Of a stretch of 64,000 nt of DNA, positions 34,644 through 44,373 are shown in pieces. The first letter of the stretch is position 1, and each line of letters opens with the position of its first letter. The notes beneath the pieces are model-generated. The model was given only the letters and a program-made list of their open reading frames with translations. It searched no databases and was not told the origin of the DNA. Location of the stretch: positions 186,001 to 250,000 of the forward strand of contig NZ_CP040504.1 of the NCBI RefSeq assembly GCF_005886145.1, read 5' to 3'. The stretch comes from Neisseria sp. oral taxon 014 str. F0314. GTDB lineage: Bacteria; Pseudomonadota; Gammaproteobacteria; Burkholderiales; Neisseriaceae. The position numbers were made by a program, and so were the translations under genes.

Positions 34644-35999
34644 CTACGAGAAATCAAACAATTCCCGCTGCGCCTGCTCTTTGGTCACGCGCACGTCGGT
34701 TTCGCCGTCGGCAAAAGTGATGTGCAGTTTCTGCCCTTGCTTTAAAACATTGGCGTTGCGGATGACTTGTCCGCGTGTGTTTTTGACGACGGAGAAGCCG
34801 CGCTCCAGAATCTGCTGCGGCGAGACGGCTTCGAGCAGGGCGGTTTGGGCCATCAGGCTTTGGCGGCGGTGGGCAAGCAGTTGGCGGAAGGCGTGCGACA
34901 AGGTCGTCTGAAAGCGGTTGATGTCTTGCCGGTAAACGGAAATATCAGGGCGGCAATGTTTCAGGGCTTGGGTTTGGCGTTCGAAACGGGCGGTGTGGGC
35001 GCGGACGTTTTGCGTCATCGAGTAAGACAGGGTTTGCGCCAGTTTGTGGATGTAGGTACGCTGTTCGTCGAGTTTTTGGCGCGGATGGCGGATTTGCCGC
35101 GCGAGCCAGTCGAGTTTTTGGCTGGCATCGAAATAGCGTTGTTCCAAAACGGTTTTCAGACGACCTTTGGCTTGGGCGAGGCGGTGTAACGATTCTTGGC
35201 GGTTGGGGCTGACCAGTTCCGCCGCGCCGGTCGGCGTGGGCGCACGCACATCGGCGACGAAATCGGCGAGCGTGAAATCGGTTTCGTGTCCCACGCCGCT
35301 GACGACCGGAATCGCGCAGGCTTCGATAGCGCGTACGACCGGTTCTTCGTTAAAAGCCCACAAGTCTTCAATACTGCCGCCGCCGCGACAGACAATCAAC
35401 ACATCGCATTCGGCGCGTTGCGATGCGGTTTTAATCGCTTGGGCAATCTGAAACTCGCTGCCCGTGCCTTGAACGGCGGTCGGATAAACGATGACGGGAA
35501 TTTCGGGGGCGCGGCGTTTCAAGGTGGTAACAACATCGCGCAATGCCGCCGCCGCCAGACTGGTTACGATGCCGATACATTGCGGTCGGGCGGGCAAAGG
35601 TTTCTTGCGTTCCGCCGCAAACGCGCCTTCCGCCTGCAACTGCGTCTTCAGCCGCTCGTAGGCTTCGTAAAGCTGCCCCAAGCCTTTGAGCCGCACTTCG
35701 TTCACCGTAATCTGAAATTCGCCCCGCGCCTCGTAAATACTGATTTTGCCCGCCACTTCGATATGGTCGCCTTCTTTCAAAGGTTTCGCCAAACGCGCCG
35801 CCGCACCTTTGAACATCGCGCAACGCACCTGCGCGCGGCTGTCTTTGAGCGAGAAATAATAATGCCCGCTGGCGGCACGGGTCAGATTGGACACTTCGCC
35901 CGCAATCCATAAACCGGCAAGATGGTCTTCCAGCAAGGCTTTGGCGAGGGCGTTGAGTTCGGATACGGAAATGGAGGAGGGCGCGAAGAGTTCGGACAT
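34644..35999 (-). CDS. xseA: Exodeoxyribonuclease VII large subunit
   Basis: The 451-residue protein starts with MSELFAPSSISVSELNALAK. It has the OB-fold DNA-binding part ('LWIAGEVSNLTRAASGHYYFSLKDS' split), the catalytic core 'RPQCIGIVTSLAAAALRDVVTTLKRRAPEIPVIVYPTAVQG' (split) and 'CRGGGSIEDLWAFNEE', and a long coiled-coil C-terminus. With XseB it degrades single-stranded DNA into acid-soluble oligonucleotides. xseB is not adjacent. The start at 35999 agrees with the usual family N-terminus. Confidence 0.95.
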   Translation of the reverse strand: MSELFAPSSISVSELNALAKALLEDHLAGLWIAGEVSNLTRAASGHYYFSLKDSRAQVRCAMFKGAAARLAKPLKEGDHIEVAGKISIYEARGEFQITVNEVRLKGLGQLYEAYERLKTQLQAEGAFAAERKKPLPARPQCIGIVTSLAAAALRDVVTTLKRRAPEIPVIVYPTAVQGTGSEFQIAQAIKTASQRAECDVLIVCRGGGSIEDLWAFNEEPVVRAIEACAIPVVSGVGHETDFTLADFVADVRAPTPTGAAELVSPNRQESLHRLAQAKGRLKTVLEQRYFDASQKLDWLARQIRHPRQKLDEQRTYIHKLAQTLSYSMTQNVRAHTARFERQTQALKHCRPDISVYRQDINRFQTTLSHAFRQLLAHRRQSLMAQTALLEAVSPQQILERGFSVVKNTRGQVIRNANVLKQGQKLHITFADGETDVRVTKEQAQRELFDFS

Positions 36000-36148
36000 T
36001 GGGAGCGGGAATAAATGGGGAAAGGTTGGATTATAAGGGGTTTCGGGCGGCATTTGTGCGGAAAGGGCCGTCTGAAAGAAGTCTTTGCCGGATATTATTT
36101 TAATAGTATATTGTCAACCTCTAAACGAAAACATTACGGGATACTGTT

Positions 36149-37324
36149 ATGAAACATATTTTGATTGATTTTGAAAACGTCCAACCGGAAGCATCGCAAT
36201 TGAGCGGAGTGGATGACGAAAACTGCCATATCTGGCTTTTTCTGGGAAAGCTGCAACAAAAAACTTTGTCGGTAGAGCTTTGCGAAGCCTTATGCAGGTT
36301 TGGAAAAAATGTTCATTTCGTACGGGTTGCAAAGACAGGCAAAAATGCTCTGGATTTTTATCTTGCCTATTATTTAGGCAAGATTACGGAACAGGACAAG
36401 GAAGCATTGATATGCATTCTTTCGAGGGACGGGGGATTTGATGTTTTAGTCGAACATTTGGAAGATACGCATTTGTGTAAGGGTATTGTCAGATTGGGAA
36501 GTTTGGAGGATGCAGGGAAGAATGAGGAATTGTTGTTGGAAATGAGGAAGAAAGACGAGGAAACGTCTATTGTCGACCCTTTGCACTCTACATTGTTGAC
36601 AGCTTGTTTTAAAAAGGCATCGCAGCATTTGATAAATTGCCAGAAAGATTCGAATTTAGTTTTAAATACACCTAAAGCCATGCAAGATCTGGAACAATAT
36701 TTATTGTCGTCGGTGTTGCAAGTGGATTTACAGCATTTGGATAAAGAGCAACAGCAAAAAATAATAAAAGCAGTTGTTGAACATATGATCAACAAAGAGT
36801 TGATAACACTAAATCCTGTCAATAATCACCTTCAGTTTCATTTTTCACAAGATGAATTATTGGCTACTTTATTGCAGCATGTTGAACGATCCAAGCCTAA
36901 AACTGTTTGTGCGCTTCAAAATGTTTTACGAACAAAAGCCAATAGTATCGGTTTAAATTCGGAAGATAATGATTTGAAGCAAATGATTCGATATTGTGCG
37001 ACTCAAAAAATCTTAAAAGTAAAGGGAGAGAAAGTTGAATATTTTTCACAGGTTGAAATAAACAAAGAGGTATTAAAAACAAATGGTGGGGTAGTTAAGA
37101 AATTTATAGTAAGCCAAAAAGAAGATTTAAGAATCATGCAGGAAGTTCAAGCATTCTTTGAACGTCGGCAAAAAAACAGGCCTGCCAGCAGAAAAACACT
37201 AACCAATGCATTTAAATCCGCCTTGAAATTGGAGGATGGGCATATTGAAATGTTAATCGACCGTCTGGCGAAACAGGGAAAGTTATTTACTGTTAGCGAA
37301 TCAGGTAAGATTATTTATAAATAA
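36149..37324 (+). CDS. PIN-like domain protein with C-terminal winged-helix-like region
   Basis: The 391-residue protein begins with a PIN-like (PIN_7/NYN-type) nuclease fold: '[10 protein letters not shown]' with Asp7, Glu9 and Asn10, '[14 protein letters not shown]' with Asp69, and '[15 protein letters not shown]' with Asp94 and Asp98. These acidic residues form the metal site. The middle part (about 150-300) is helical. Residues 330-391 ('[11 protein letters not shown]', '[12 protein letters not shown]', '[14 protein letters not shown]') look like a small winged helix. It probably cuts RNA. Base composition is clearly poorer in G+C than the genes on both sides, which suggests acquisition by transfer. 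A defence or RNA-turnover role is inference. Confidence 0.75.
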   Translation: MKHILIDFENVQPEASQLSGVDDENCHIWLFLGKLQQKTLSVELCEALCRFGKNVHFVRVAKTGKNALDFYLAYYLGKITEQDKEALICILSRDGGFDVLVEHLEDTHLCKGIVRLGSLEDAGKNEELLLEMRKKDEETSIVDPLHSTLLTACFKKASQHLINCQKDSNLVLNTPKAMQDLEQYLLSSVLQVDLQHLDKEQQQKIIKAVVEHMINKELITLNPVNNHLQFHFSQDELLATLLQHVERSKPKTVCALQNVLRTKANSIGLNSEDNDLKQMIRYCATQKILKVKGEKVEYFSQVEINKEVLKTNGGVVKKFIVSQKEDLRIMQEVQAFFERRQKNRPASRKTLTNAFKSALKLEDGHIEMLIDRLAKQGKLFTVSESGKIIYK

Positions 37325-37350
37325 TTGTCGTAAATATGAAGGCCGCCCGA

Positions 37351-38367
37351 ATGCCCAAACTCCATCAAATCATCGAACGCCATTGGCAATGCCCCAATCC
37401 GTTTTTATCTTTCCTGCTCAAACCCTTATCCAAACTGTTTGCCAAAATTGCGGCAAAACGGCGCGATGATTTCGTTTCAGGTCGTCTGAAAAGCGAAAAG
37501 CTGCCTGTGCCTGTGGTCGTGGTCGGCAATATCCATGCGGGCGGGACGGGGAAAACGCCGATTGTCGCCGCGCTGGTGTCGGGTTTGCAGGAAAAAGGCG
37601 TAAAGGTCGGTATCATCAGCCGGGGCTACGGGCGCAAGAGTAAGGCGGTTCATGTATTGAATGCCGAGAGCCGTGCGGAAGATGCGGGCGACGAGCCTTT
37701 GCTGCTGTTCCGTAAAACCGGCGCGCCGACGGCTGTGGGCAGCAGCCGTGCGGAGGCAGGCAGGGCGTTGCTGGCGGCGCATCCCGACATCGGGCTGATT
37801 GTGGCGGACGACGGCTTGCAGCATTACGCCCTGAGACGCGATGTGGAAATCGTGGTGTTTCCGTCGGCGGATACGGGGCGGACGGATTTGGATTTGCTGC
37901 CCAACGGCAATTTGCGCGAACCTTTGTCGCGTTTGGATTCGGTGGATGCGGTCGTTGTCAGCGGCGGCAAGGCGGATGCGTCGTTTGCGCCGTCTGAAAA
38001 TATGTTTCACAGCCGTATCGAAACGGGACAAATTTACCGTTTGAACCAGCCGTCCGAAATACTGGATACAGGTCGTCTGAAAAAACAAACCGTCGCCGCC
38101 GTGGCGGGCATCGCCAAACCGGAGCGCTTTTTTGATTCGTTGCGGAGCATGGGCATAACGTTGAACCAAACTGTCGCACTGCCCGACCATGCCGACATCG
38201 CAGCGGCAGATTTGCCGGATGCAGACGCGGTGATTATTACGGAAAAGGATGCGGTCAAGTTTTCAGACGGCCTCAATCTGAACCATGTATGGGTGTTGCC
38301 CGTTTGTGCGATAATCGAACCTGATTTGGCTGAATTTGTGTTAGAACGGCTGGAAGATGTGTCCTAG
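37351..38367 (+). CDS. lpxK: Tetraacyldisaccharide 4'-kinase
   Basis: The 338-residue protein has the LpxK features: an N-terminal amphipathic/membrane segment ('[15 protein letters not shown]'), '[21 protein letters not shown]' with the P-loop, '[10 protein letters not shown]', '[17 protein letters not shown]' and '[19 protein letters not shown]'. It phosphorylates the lipid A precursor at the 4' position on the inner membrane. I prefer the ATG at 37351, which has AAGG eight bases ahead; the ATG at 37336 adds five residues but lacks a ribosome site. It opens a + strand run of envelope genes. Confidence 0.93.
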   Translation: MPKLHQIIERHWQCPNPFLSFLLKPLSKLFAKIAAKRRDDFVSGRLKSEKLPVPVVVVGNIHAGGTGKTPIVAALVSGLQEKGVKVGIISRGYGRKSKAVHVLNAESRAEDAGDEPLLLFRKTGAPTAVGSSRAEAGRALLAAHPDIGLIVADDGLQHYALRRDVEIVVFPSADTGRTDLDLLPNGNLREPLSRLDSVDAVVVSGGKADASFAPSENMFHSRIETGQIYRLNQPSEILDTGRLKKQTVAAVAGIAKPERFFDSLRSMGITLNQTVALPDHADIAAADLPDADAVIITEKDAVKFSDGLNLNHVWVLPVCAIIEPDLAEFVLERLEDVS

Positions 38368-38477
38368 GCCGTCTGAAAACGTTTTTTGCCATAATTTAGG
38401 AACGCGTATATGCCGTCACGGTAACCGGTCGTGTTTTTATTTGCGTTCATTTTAGACGTTTATTAAAAGGAGTCGAT

Positions 38478-39059
38478 ATGAAACTGAAAACCGTATTATT
38501 GCCTTTCGCCGCTTTGGCATTGTGTGCCAACGTGTTTGCCGCGCCGCCTAGCAATGCGTCGCTGGAGCGTTGGTTGGATACGCAGAATTACGACAGGGAC
38601 GTGGAAAAAAATATGATTGACAGTTTCAATGTCGCATTCCAGCCGTATGCCGACAATGCCGTCGCCCAAGCTCCCGCAGACAAGCGGGAACAGGTTGCGA
38701 AAGCGGTCGACCGTTACCGTGAAAATGTATTGAGGGGATTTATTACGCCTGAGTTGAAACGGAAGTTGCGGCAAACTTTATTGGAAAGTGCGAAGACTAC
38801 GTTTACGCAAGAGGAAATCGACGGAATGACTGCTTTTTACAGTACGCCTGTCGGAAAATCCGTTTTGGCAAAAACTCCGCTTTTCATAAATAAAACCATG
38901 AATAAGCTGATGGTCGGCAGGCCGTCTGAAATCAATGATGTTACCAAACGCTATCTGCCTGAGTTCGAAAAAGAAATGCAGCAGATTATGTGTGGTGGCA
39001 AGAATCCGCACAAAAACTGCACCAAACCGCAGCAAGGCAAAAAAGCCGGAAGCAGATAA
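38478..39059 (+). CDS. DUF2059-domain exported protein
   Basis: The 193-residue protein has a Sec signal peptide (cleavage near ANVFA-APPSN, residue 22) and a helical DUF2059 domain, seen in 'LTQEEIDGMTAFYSTPVGKSVLAKTP' type sequence (here FTQEEIDGMTAFYSTPVGKS). It should be periplasmic or secreted. Function is unknown. AAAAGGAG lies before the ATG. The DNA at 38922-38931 puts an uptake sequence inside the gene ('GRPSE'), and a second forms the hairpin after it. Confidence 0.85.
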   Translation: MKLKTVLLPFAALALCANVFAAPPSNASLERWLDTQNYDRDVEKNMIDSFNVAFQPYADNAVAQAPADKREQVAKAVDRYRENVLRGFITPELKRKLRQTLLESAKTTFTQEEIDGMTAFYSTPVGKSVLAKTPLFINKTMNKLMVGRPSEINDVTKRYLPEFEKEMQQIMCGGKNPHKNCTKPQQGKKAGSR

Positions 39060-39067
39060 CGATATAC

Positions 39068-39097
39068 AGGCCGTCTGAAAATTTTTCAGACGGCTTT
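39068..39097. terminator. Uptake-sequence hairpin
   Basis: AGGCCGTCTGAAAA and TTTTCAGACGGC follow the DUF2059 gene closely. Confidence 0.7.
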
Positions 39098-39122
39098 GAC
39101 ACGCTTGAAAAGAAAGAAACCC

Positions 39123-39305
39123 ATGGAAAAAAAATTCTTAGACATCCTTGTCTGCCCCGTTACCAAAGGCAGGCTGGAATATCATCAGGACAAACAGGAA
39201 TTGTGGAGCCGTCAGGCGAAGCTGGCTTATCCGATTAAAGACGGCATTCCCTATATGCTGGAAAACGAAGCACGAGCGTTGAGCGAAGAGGAACTCAAAG
39301 CATGA
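39123..39305 (+). CDS. Trm112/YcaR-family small protein
   Basis: The 60-residue protein has the Trm112-like pattern '[43 protein letters not shown]' (split). In many bacteria the first metal-ligand cysteine of the zinc ribbon is kept and the second replaced, as seen here. Trm112 proteins activate methyltransferases; the bacterial role is unclear. Its stop overlaps the kdsB start by four bases (ATGA), a conserved arrangement with kdsB. Confidence 0.88.
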
Positions 39306-40063
39306 CCGAATTCGTCGTATTGATTCCGGCACGGCTGGATTCATCGCGCCTGCCCGGAAAAGCCTTGGCGGACATCCACGGCAAACCGATGGTCGTGCGC
39401 GTTGCCGAACAGGCGGCAAAAAGCAAAGCCGCGCGCGTCGTCGTTGCCACCGATCATCCCGACATTCAGACGGCCTGTCAGGCGCACGGCGTCGAAGTCG
39501 TCATGACTTCAAACCGGCACGAAAGCGGCACGACGCGCCTTGCCGAAGCCGCTGCCGCGCTGAAACTGCCGCAACATCTGGTGGTCGTCAACGTACAGGG
39601 CGATGAGCCGCTGATTGCCCCCGAACTCATCGACCGTACTGCCGAAGTTTTAGTGGAAAACAACGTGCAGATGGCGACCGCGGCGCACGAATTGCACAAT
39701 TTCGACGAATTTATGAATCCCAACGTCGTCAAAGTCGTCCTCGACAAAAACCGCAACGCCATCTACTTCAGCCGCGCCCCGATTCCCTATCCGCGCGATG
39801 CCATGCGCGCCGAAAAACGCGAATTGCCCGCCGAAACTGCCGTCCTGCGCCATATCGGCATTTACGCCTACCGCGCCGGCTTCCTGCAACGCTACGCCGA
39901 AATGAGCGTCTCGCCGCTGGAAACCATCGAATCGTTGGAGCAACTGCGCGTCCTGTGGCACGGCTACCCGATTGCTGTCGAAACCGCCAAAGAAGCCCCC
40001 GCCGCCGGTGTGGATACGCAAGAGGATTTGGACAGGGTTCGCGCCGTCTTTGAGGCCGTCTGA
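39302..40063 (+). CDS. kdsB: 3-deoxy-manno-octulosonate cytidylyltransferase
   Basis: The 253-residue protein shows '[31 protein letters not shown]' (split nucleotide-binding start), '[11 protein letters not shown]' and '[16 protein letters not shown]'. It activates Kdo with CTP to CMP-Kdo for the lipooligosaccharide inner core. The last codons and stop are supplied by an uptake sequence (GAG GCC GTC TGA), giving the C-terminus EAV. Confidence 0.97.
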
Positions 40064-40073
40064 AAGGAAAAAT

Positions 40074-40592
40074 ATGACCGATTTACGCCATTTGAGCCGC
40101 GAAGAGCAAAAACTGCTTGCCAATGTTGCCCTGCTGGTTCAAAACGACGACCAAGAGTTTAACTATGAAATGCTGAAAGCCGCCGCGCCGGACGAAGCCA
40201 GCGGCGAATTTTGGTTCCGTATGGCGGAAACGCTCAGTACGCTGCCGCCCAACCGTTCGCTGGATTTGCGCTTGAACGGCGGCAGGCTGACGGTTGCCGC
40301 GTCGATTTTGTCGGTATTGCTGCAAGACAGCCCTGAGATTCCGCAGCTTTGGGCGCAAAAGGTGATTGCGCTCAACTATCTGGCACACGGGCATCAGACC
40401 CGCGCGCGCGGTTTGGCGCAGCAGGCGGACAAAGCGGCGGAGGCCAACGAGGAAGAGTATTTGGCGAAGACTTTATCGCAAAACCTGCTTTCCACTTTGA
40501 AAGACGCATTGGAGCGTTTTCCCGAAGACACATGGTTTGCCGAAATGCGCGATGACGCATGGAAACATTTCGGCGCGGAACAGGCCGTCTGA
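40074..40592 (+). CDS. Conserved hypothetical TPR-like protein
   Basis: The 172-residue protein starts at the ATG at 40074 with AAGGA in front, ten bases after the kdsB stop. It is all helical, with a possible tetratricopeptide-like half ('LWAQKVIALNYLAHGHQTRARGLAQQA', 'EEYLAKTLSQNLLSTLKDALERFPEDTWFAEM'). It is likely cytoplasmic and cotranscribed with kdsB. Like kdsB it ends in an uptake sequence (CAG GCC GTC TGA). Function is unknown. Confidence 0.75.
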   Translation: MTDLRHLSREEQKLLANVALLVQNDDQEFNYEMLKAAAPDEASGEFWFRMAETLSTLPPNRSLDLRLNGGRLTVAASILSVLLQDSPEIPQLWAQKVIALNYLAHGHQTRARGLAQQADKAAEANEEEYLAKTLSQNLLSTLKDALERFPEDTWFAEMRDDAWKHFGAEQAV

Positions 40593-40659
40593 AGTTTTGA
40601 ACGATAAACGCAAGCCGTGTAAAATCATTTGAATCACGTTTCAAATCCATATCACTTAA

Positions 40660-41322
<663 letters not shown>

Positions 41323-41459
41323 ATCGAAAAGGTCGTACCCACGGGCAGGCTTCGCACTCTGAAAACAGGAAATCAGGTTTTCAGACGACCTATTTTTGAT
41401 AAACAGCGTGATAGACAATAACGGCCGTGCCTACAGGCAAAACCCGAAACGAAAACACC

Positions 41460-42200
41460 ATGAATCCTTTAATCACCGACTTTCAAACTCCGCAACAACG
41501 CACCCCCGTCATCGTTGCCCTTGATTTTGCCAACGAAAAAGACACGCTCGGATTCGTCCGCAACCTTGATCCGACGTTGTGCCAAATCAAAATCGGCAAA
41601 GAGCTGTTTACCGCTACGGGGCGCAGTTTGGCGGAAAGCCTGATTCATCAGGGTTTCAAACTCTTTCTCGATTTGAAATACCACGACATTCCCCACACCG
41701 TCGCGCAAGCCTGTAAAGTCGCCGCCGACATGGGCGTGTGGATGGTCGATATGCACGCATCGGGCGGCCGCCGCATGATGGAAGCCGCCGCCGAAGCCGT
41801 TGCCGGATACGGCACGAAGCCGCTCTTAATCGGCGTAACCGTGTTGACCAGTATGGAACAAAGCGATTTGGCGGAAATCGGTTTGAACATCGCCCCTGAA
41901 GAACAAGTCATCCGCTTGGCGAAACTGGCGCAAAGTTCGGGCTTAGACGGCGTGGTCTGCTCCGCCCAAGAAGCCGCGCCGCTGCGCCGCGAATTAGGGC
42001 AGGATTTTGTCTTGGTAACGCCCGGCATCCGCTTGGACGTTGCCGGCAACAACGACGACCAACGCCGCATCATGACGCCCGCCGAAGCATTGACGGCAGG
42101 TTCGACTTATCTGGTGATGGGCCGCCCCGTTACCCAAGCCGCCGATCCGGTAGCCGTATTGCGCGAAGTGAACCGCGTGGCGAACCTTGAAGCAAACTGA
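41460..42200 (+). CDS. pyrF: Orotidine 5'-phosphate decarboxylase
   Basis: The 246-residue protein has the OMP decarboxylase TIM barrel: 'PVIVALDFANEKDTLGFV', the catalytic Lys/Asp motif 'FLDLKYHDIPHTVAQA', 'DGVVCSAQEA' and 'TPGIRLDVAGNNDDQRRIMTPAEAL' (split). It makes UMP. The start at 41460 (MNPLITDF) is taken from the family; the frame is open further upstream. Confidence 0.96.
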   Translation: MNPLITDFQTPQQRTPVIVALDFANEKDTLGFVRNLDPTLCQIKIGKELFTATGRSLAESLIHQGFKLFLDLKYHDIPHTVAQACKVAADMGVWMVDMHASGGRRMMEAAAEAVAGYGTKPLLIGVTVLTSMEQSDLAEIGLNIAPEEQVIRLAKLAQSSGLDGVVCSAQEAAPLRRELGQDFVLVTPGIRLDVAGNNDDQRRIMTPAEALTAGSTYLVMGRPVTQAADPVAVLREVNRVANLEAN

Positions 42201-42203
42201 TTT

Positions 42204-42237
42204 TCAGACGACCTTACAGGTTGAGGCCGTCTGAAAA
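42204..42237. repeat. Two opposed uptake sequences between pyrF and hldA
   Basis: TTTTCAGACGACCT and AGGCCGTCTGAAAA flank a short loop; one is the GTCGTCTGAA variant. They can form an imperfect hairpin three bases after pyrF. Confidence 0.65.
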
Positions 42238-42254
42238 AACACAACGGAGGTAAT

Positions 42255-43217
42255 ATGCCCACCAAGTTCCAACAAGAAACCCTCAAATCCCGCTTCGCAC
42301 AAGCCAAAGTCCTGGTTGTCGGCGACGTGATGCTCGACCGCTATTGGTTTGGCGACGTGTCCCGTATTTCGCCCGAAGCCCCCGTGCCGGTGGCGAAAAT
42401 CGGACGTATCGACCAGCGGGCGGGCGGAGCGGCGAACGTCGCGCGCAACATCGCTTCGTTGGGCGGCAAAGCAGGGCTGTTGTCGGTAACCGGCGACGAC
42501 GAAGCCGCCAACGCGCTCGATGCGCTGATGGCGCAAGACGGCGTCGCCTCCTATCTGATGCGCGACAAACAAATCGCCACCACCGTCAAACTGCGTGTCG
42601 TCGCCCGCAACCAGCAGCTTATCCGCCTTGATTTTGAGGAACATCCCAACCGCGAAGTGTTGGAGCAAATCAAGCAGAAATACCGCGAAGTATTGCCCGA
42701 ATACGATGCAATCATTTTTTCAGACTACGGCAAAGGCGGCCTGTCGCACATCTCCGATATGATAGATTGGGCAAAACACGCAGGTAAAACCGTATTAATC
42801 GACCCCAAAGGCGACGATTACGAAAAATACGCCGGCGCCACGCTGATTACGCCCAACCGCGCTGAATTGAAAGAAGTGGTCGGCAGTTGGAAAAACGAAA
42901 GCGAGCTGACCGAAAAAGCGCAAAACCTGCGCCGCCACCTCGACCTGACCGCCGTTTTACTGACCCGAAGCGAAGAGGGCATGACCCTGTTCAGCGAAGG
43001 CGAACCCATTTACCAGCCCACCCGCGCCCAAGAAGTTTACGACGTATCCGGCGCAGGCGACACCGTCATTGCCGGAGTGGGCTTGGGGCTGGCGGCAGGC
43101 TACACCATGCCCGAAGCCATGCACCTCGCCAATACCGCCGCCGGCGTCGTCGTCGCCAAACTCGGCACAGCGGTTTGCTCGTTTGCAGAGTTGAACAAAG
43201 CATTGGAAGAACAGTAA
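42255..43217 (+). CDS. hldA: D-glycero-beta-D-manno-heptose-7-phosphate kinase
   Basis: The 320-residue protein equals the kinase half of E. coli HldE: '[28 protein letters not shown]' (split), '[17 protein letters not shown]' and the anion-hole '[21 protein letters not shown]'. It phosphorylates heptose-7-phosphate at O1 for the ADP-heptose pathway. The cytidylyltransferase-like second domain of HldE is absent, as is usual in Neisseria where it is a separate gene. GGAGG precedes the ATG. Confidence 0.94.
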   Translation: MPTKFQQETLKSRFAQAKVLVVGDVMLDRYWFGDVSRISPEAPVPVAKIGRIDQRAGGAANVARNIASLGGKAGLLSVTGDDEAANALDALMAQDGVASYLMRDKQIATTVKLRVVARNQQLIRLDFEEHPNREVLEQIKQKYREVLPEYDAIIFSDYGKGGLSHISDMIDWAKHAGKTVLIDPKGDDYEKYAGATLITPNRAELKEVVGSWKNESELTEKAQNLRRHLDLTAVLLTRSEEGMTLFSEGEPIYQPTRAQEVYDVSGAGDTVIAGVGLGLAAGYTMPEAMHLANTAAGVVVAKLGTAVCSFAELNKALEEQ

Positions 43218-43306
43218 TTTCTTTTTCAGACGACCCCATCTTTCCAAGGCCGTCTGAAACGAGTGCAACGAGTTTCGCCAAAACCAAAAATCAAAGGAAA
43301 CCCAAT

Positions 43307-44311
43307 ATGACCATCATCGTAACAGGCGCGGCCGGCTTTATCGGCAGCAACATCGTCAAAGCCCTCAACCAACGCGGCATTACCGACATCGTCGCCGTTG
43401 ACAACCTGACCCGTGGCGAAAAATTCAAAAACCTTGCCGAGTGCGAAATCGCCCACTACCTCGACAAACACGAATTCATCCGCCAAGTGCGCGGCCATCT
43501 TCTGCCTTACGAAAACATCGAAGCCGTCTTCCACCAAGGCGCGTGTTCCGACACCATGAACTACGACGGCCTCTACATGATGGACAACAACTACCAGTAC
43601 ACGCTCGACCTCCTAGACTGGTGTCAGGACGAGCGCATCCCCTTCCTCTACGCCTCCAGCGCCGCCGTGTACGGCAAAGGCGAAATCTTCCGCGAAGAGC
43701 GCGAACTTGAAAAACCGCTCAACGTGTACGGCTACTCCAAATTCCTGTTCGACCAAGTATTGCGCCGCCGCATGAAAGAAGGCCTGACCGCCCAAGTCGT
43801 CGGCTTCCGCTACTTCAACGTTTACGGACAACACGAACAACACAAAGGCCGCATGGCATCCGTCGCCTTCCACCATTTCAACCAATACCGCGAACACGGT
43901 TACGTCAACCTGTTCGGAGCCAACGACGGCTACGGCAACGGCGAACAAACCCGCGACTTCGTCAGCGTCGAAGACGTCGCCAAAGTCAACCTCTACTTCT
44001 TCGATCACCCCAATCTCTCCGGCATCTACAACCTCGGCACCGGCCGCAGCCGTCAATTCAACGAACTTGCCGCCGCCACCGTCAACGCCTGCCGCGCCGC
44101 CGAAGGCAAGGAGGAAATGACGCTGGAAGAATTGGTCAGGGAGGAGCTGATCCGCTATATCCCGTTCCCCGATGCTCTTAAAGGCAAATACCAGAGCTTC
44201 ACCCAGGCCGACATCGGCAAACTGCGCGAAGCAGGGTATCAGGAAGAATTTCTGGATGTAAAAGAGGGTGTGGGAAACTATGTGAAGTGGATGTTGGAGA
44301 ATTTGATTTAG
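43307..44311 (+). CDS. hldD: ADP-L-glycero-D-manno-heptose 6-epimerase
   Basis: The 334-residue protein is an extended short-chain dehydrogenase: [14 protein letters not shown] binds NADP, '[10 protein letters not shown]' and '[10 protein letters not shown]' carry the catalytic Ser/Tyr/Lys, and '[21 protein letters not shown]' binds the sugar nucleotide. It epimerises ADP-heptose for the lipooligosaccharide inner core. It follows hldA directly, so two consecutive ADP-heptose steps share a transcript. AAAGGA lies before the ATG. Confidence 0.96.
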   Translation: MTIIVTGAAGFIGSNIVKALNQRGITDIVAVDNLTRGEKFKNLAECEIAHYLDKHEFIRQVRGHLLPYENIEAVFHQGACSDTMNYDGLYMMDNNYQYTLDLLDWCQDERIPFLYASSAAVYGKGEIFREERELEKPLNVYGYSKFLFDQVLRRRMKEGLTAQVVGFRYFNVYGQHEQHKGRMASVAFHHFNQYREHGYVNLFGANDGYGNGEQTRDFVSVEDVAKVNLYFFDHPNLSGIYNLGTGRSRQFNELAAATVNACRAAEGKEEMTLEELVREELIRYIPFPDALKGKYQSFTQADIGKLREAGYQEEFLDVKEGVGNYVKWMLENLI

Positions 44312-44330
44312 AAACGGGTGCTAGATAAAA

Positions 44331-44362
44331 AAGGCCGTCTGAAAGTTTTTCAGACGGCCTTT
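44331..44362. terminator. Bidirectional uptake-sequence hairpin
   Basis: AAGGCCGTCTGAAA and TTTTCAGACGGCCTTT lie between convergent hldD and the sulfatase-fold gene. Confidence 0.85.
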
Positions 44363-44373
44363 CCATATGATTT

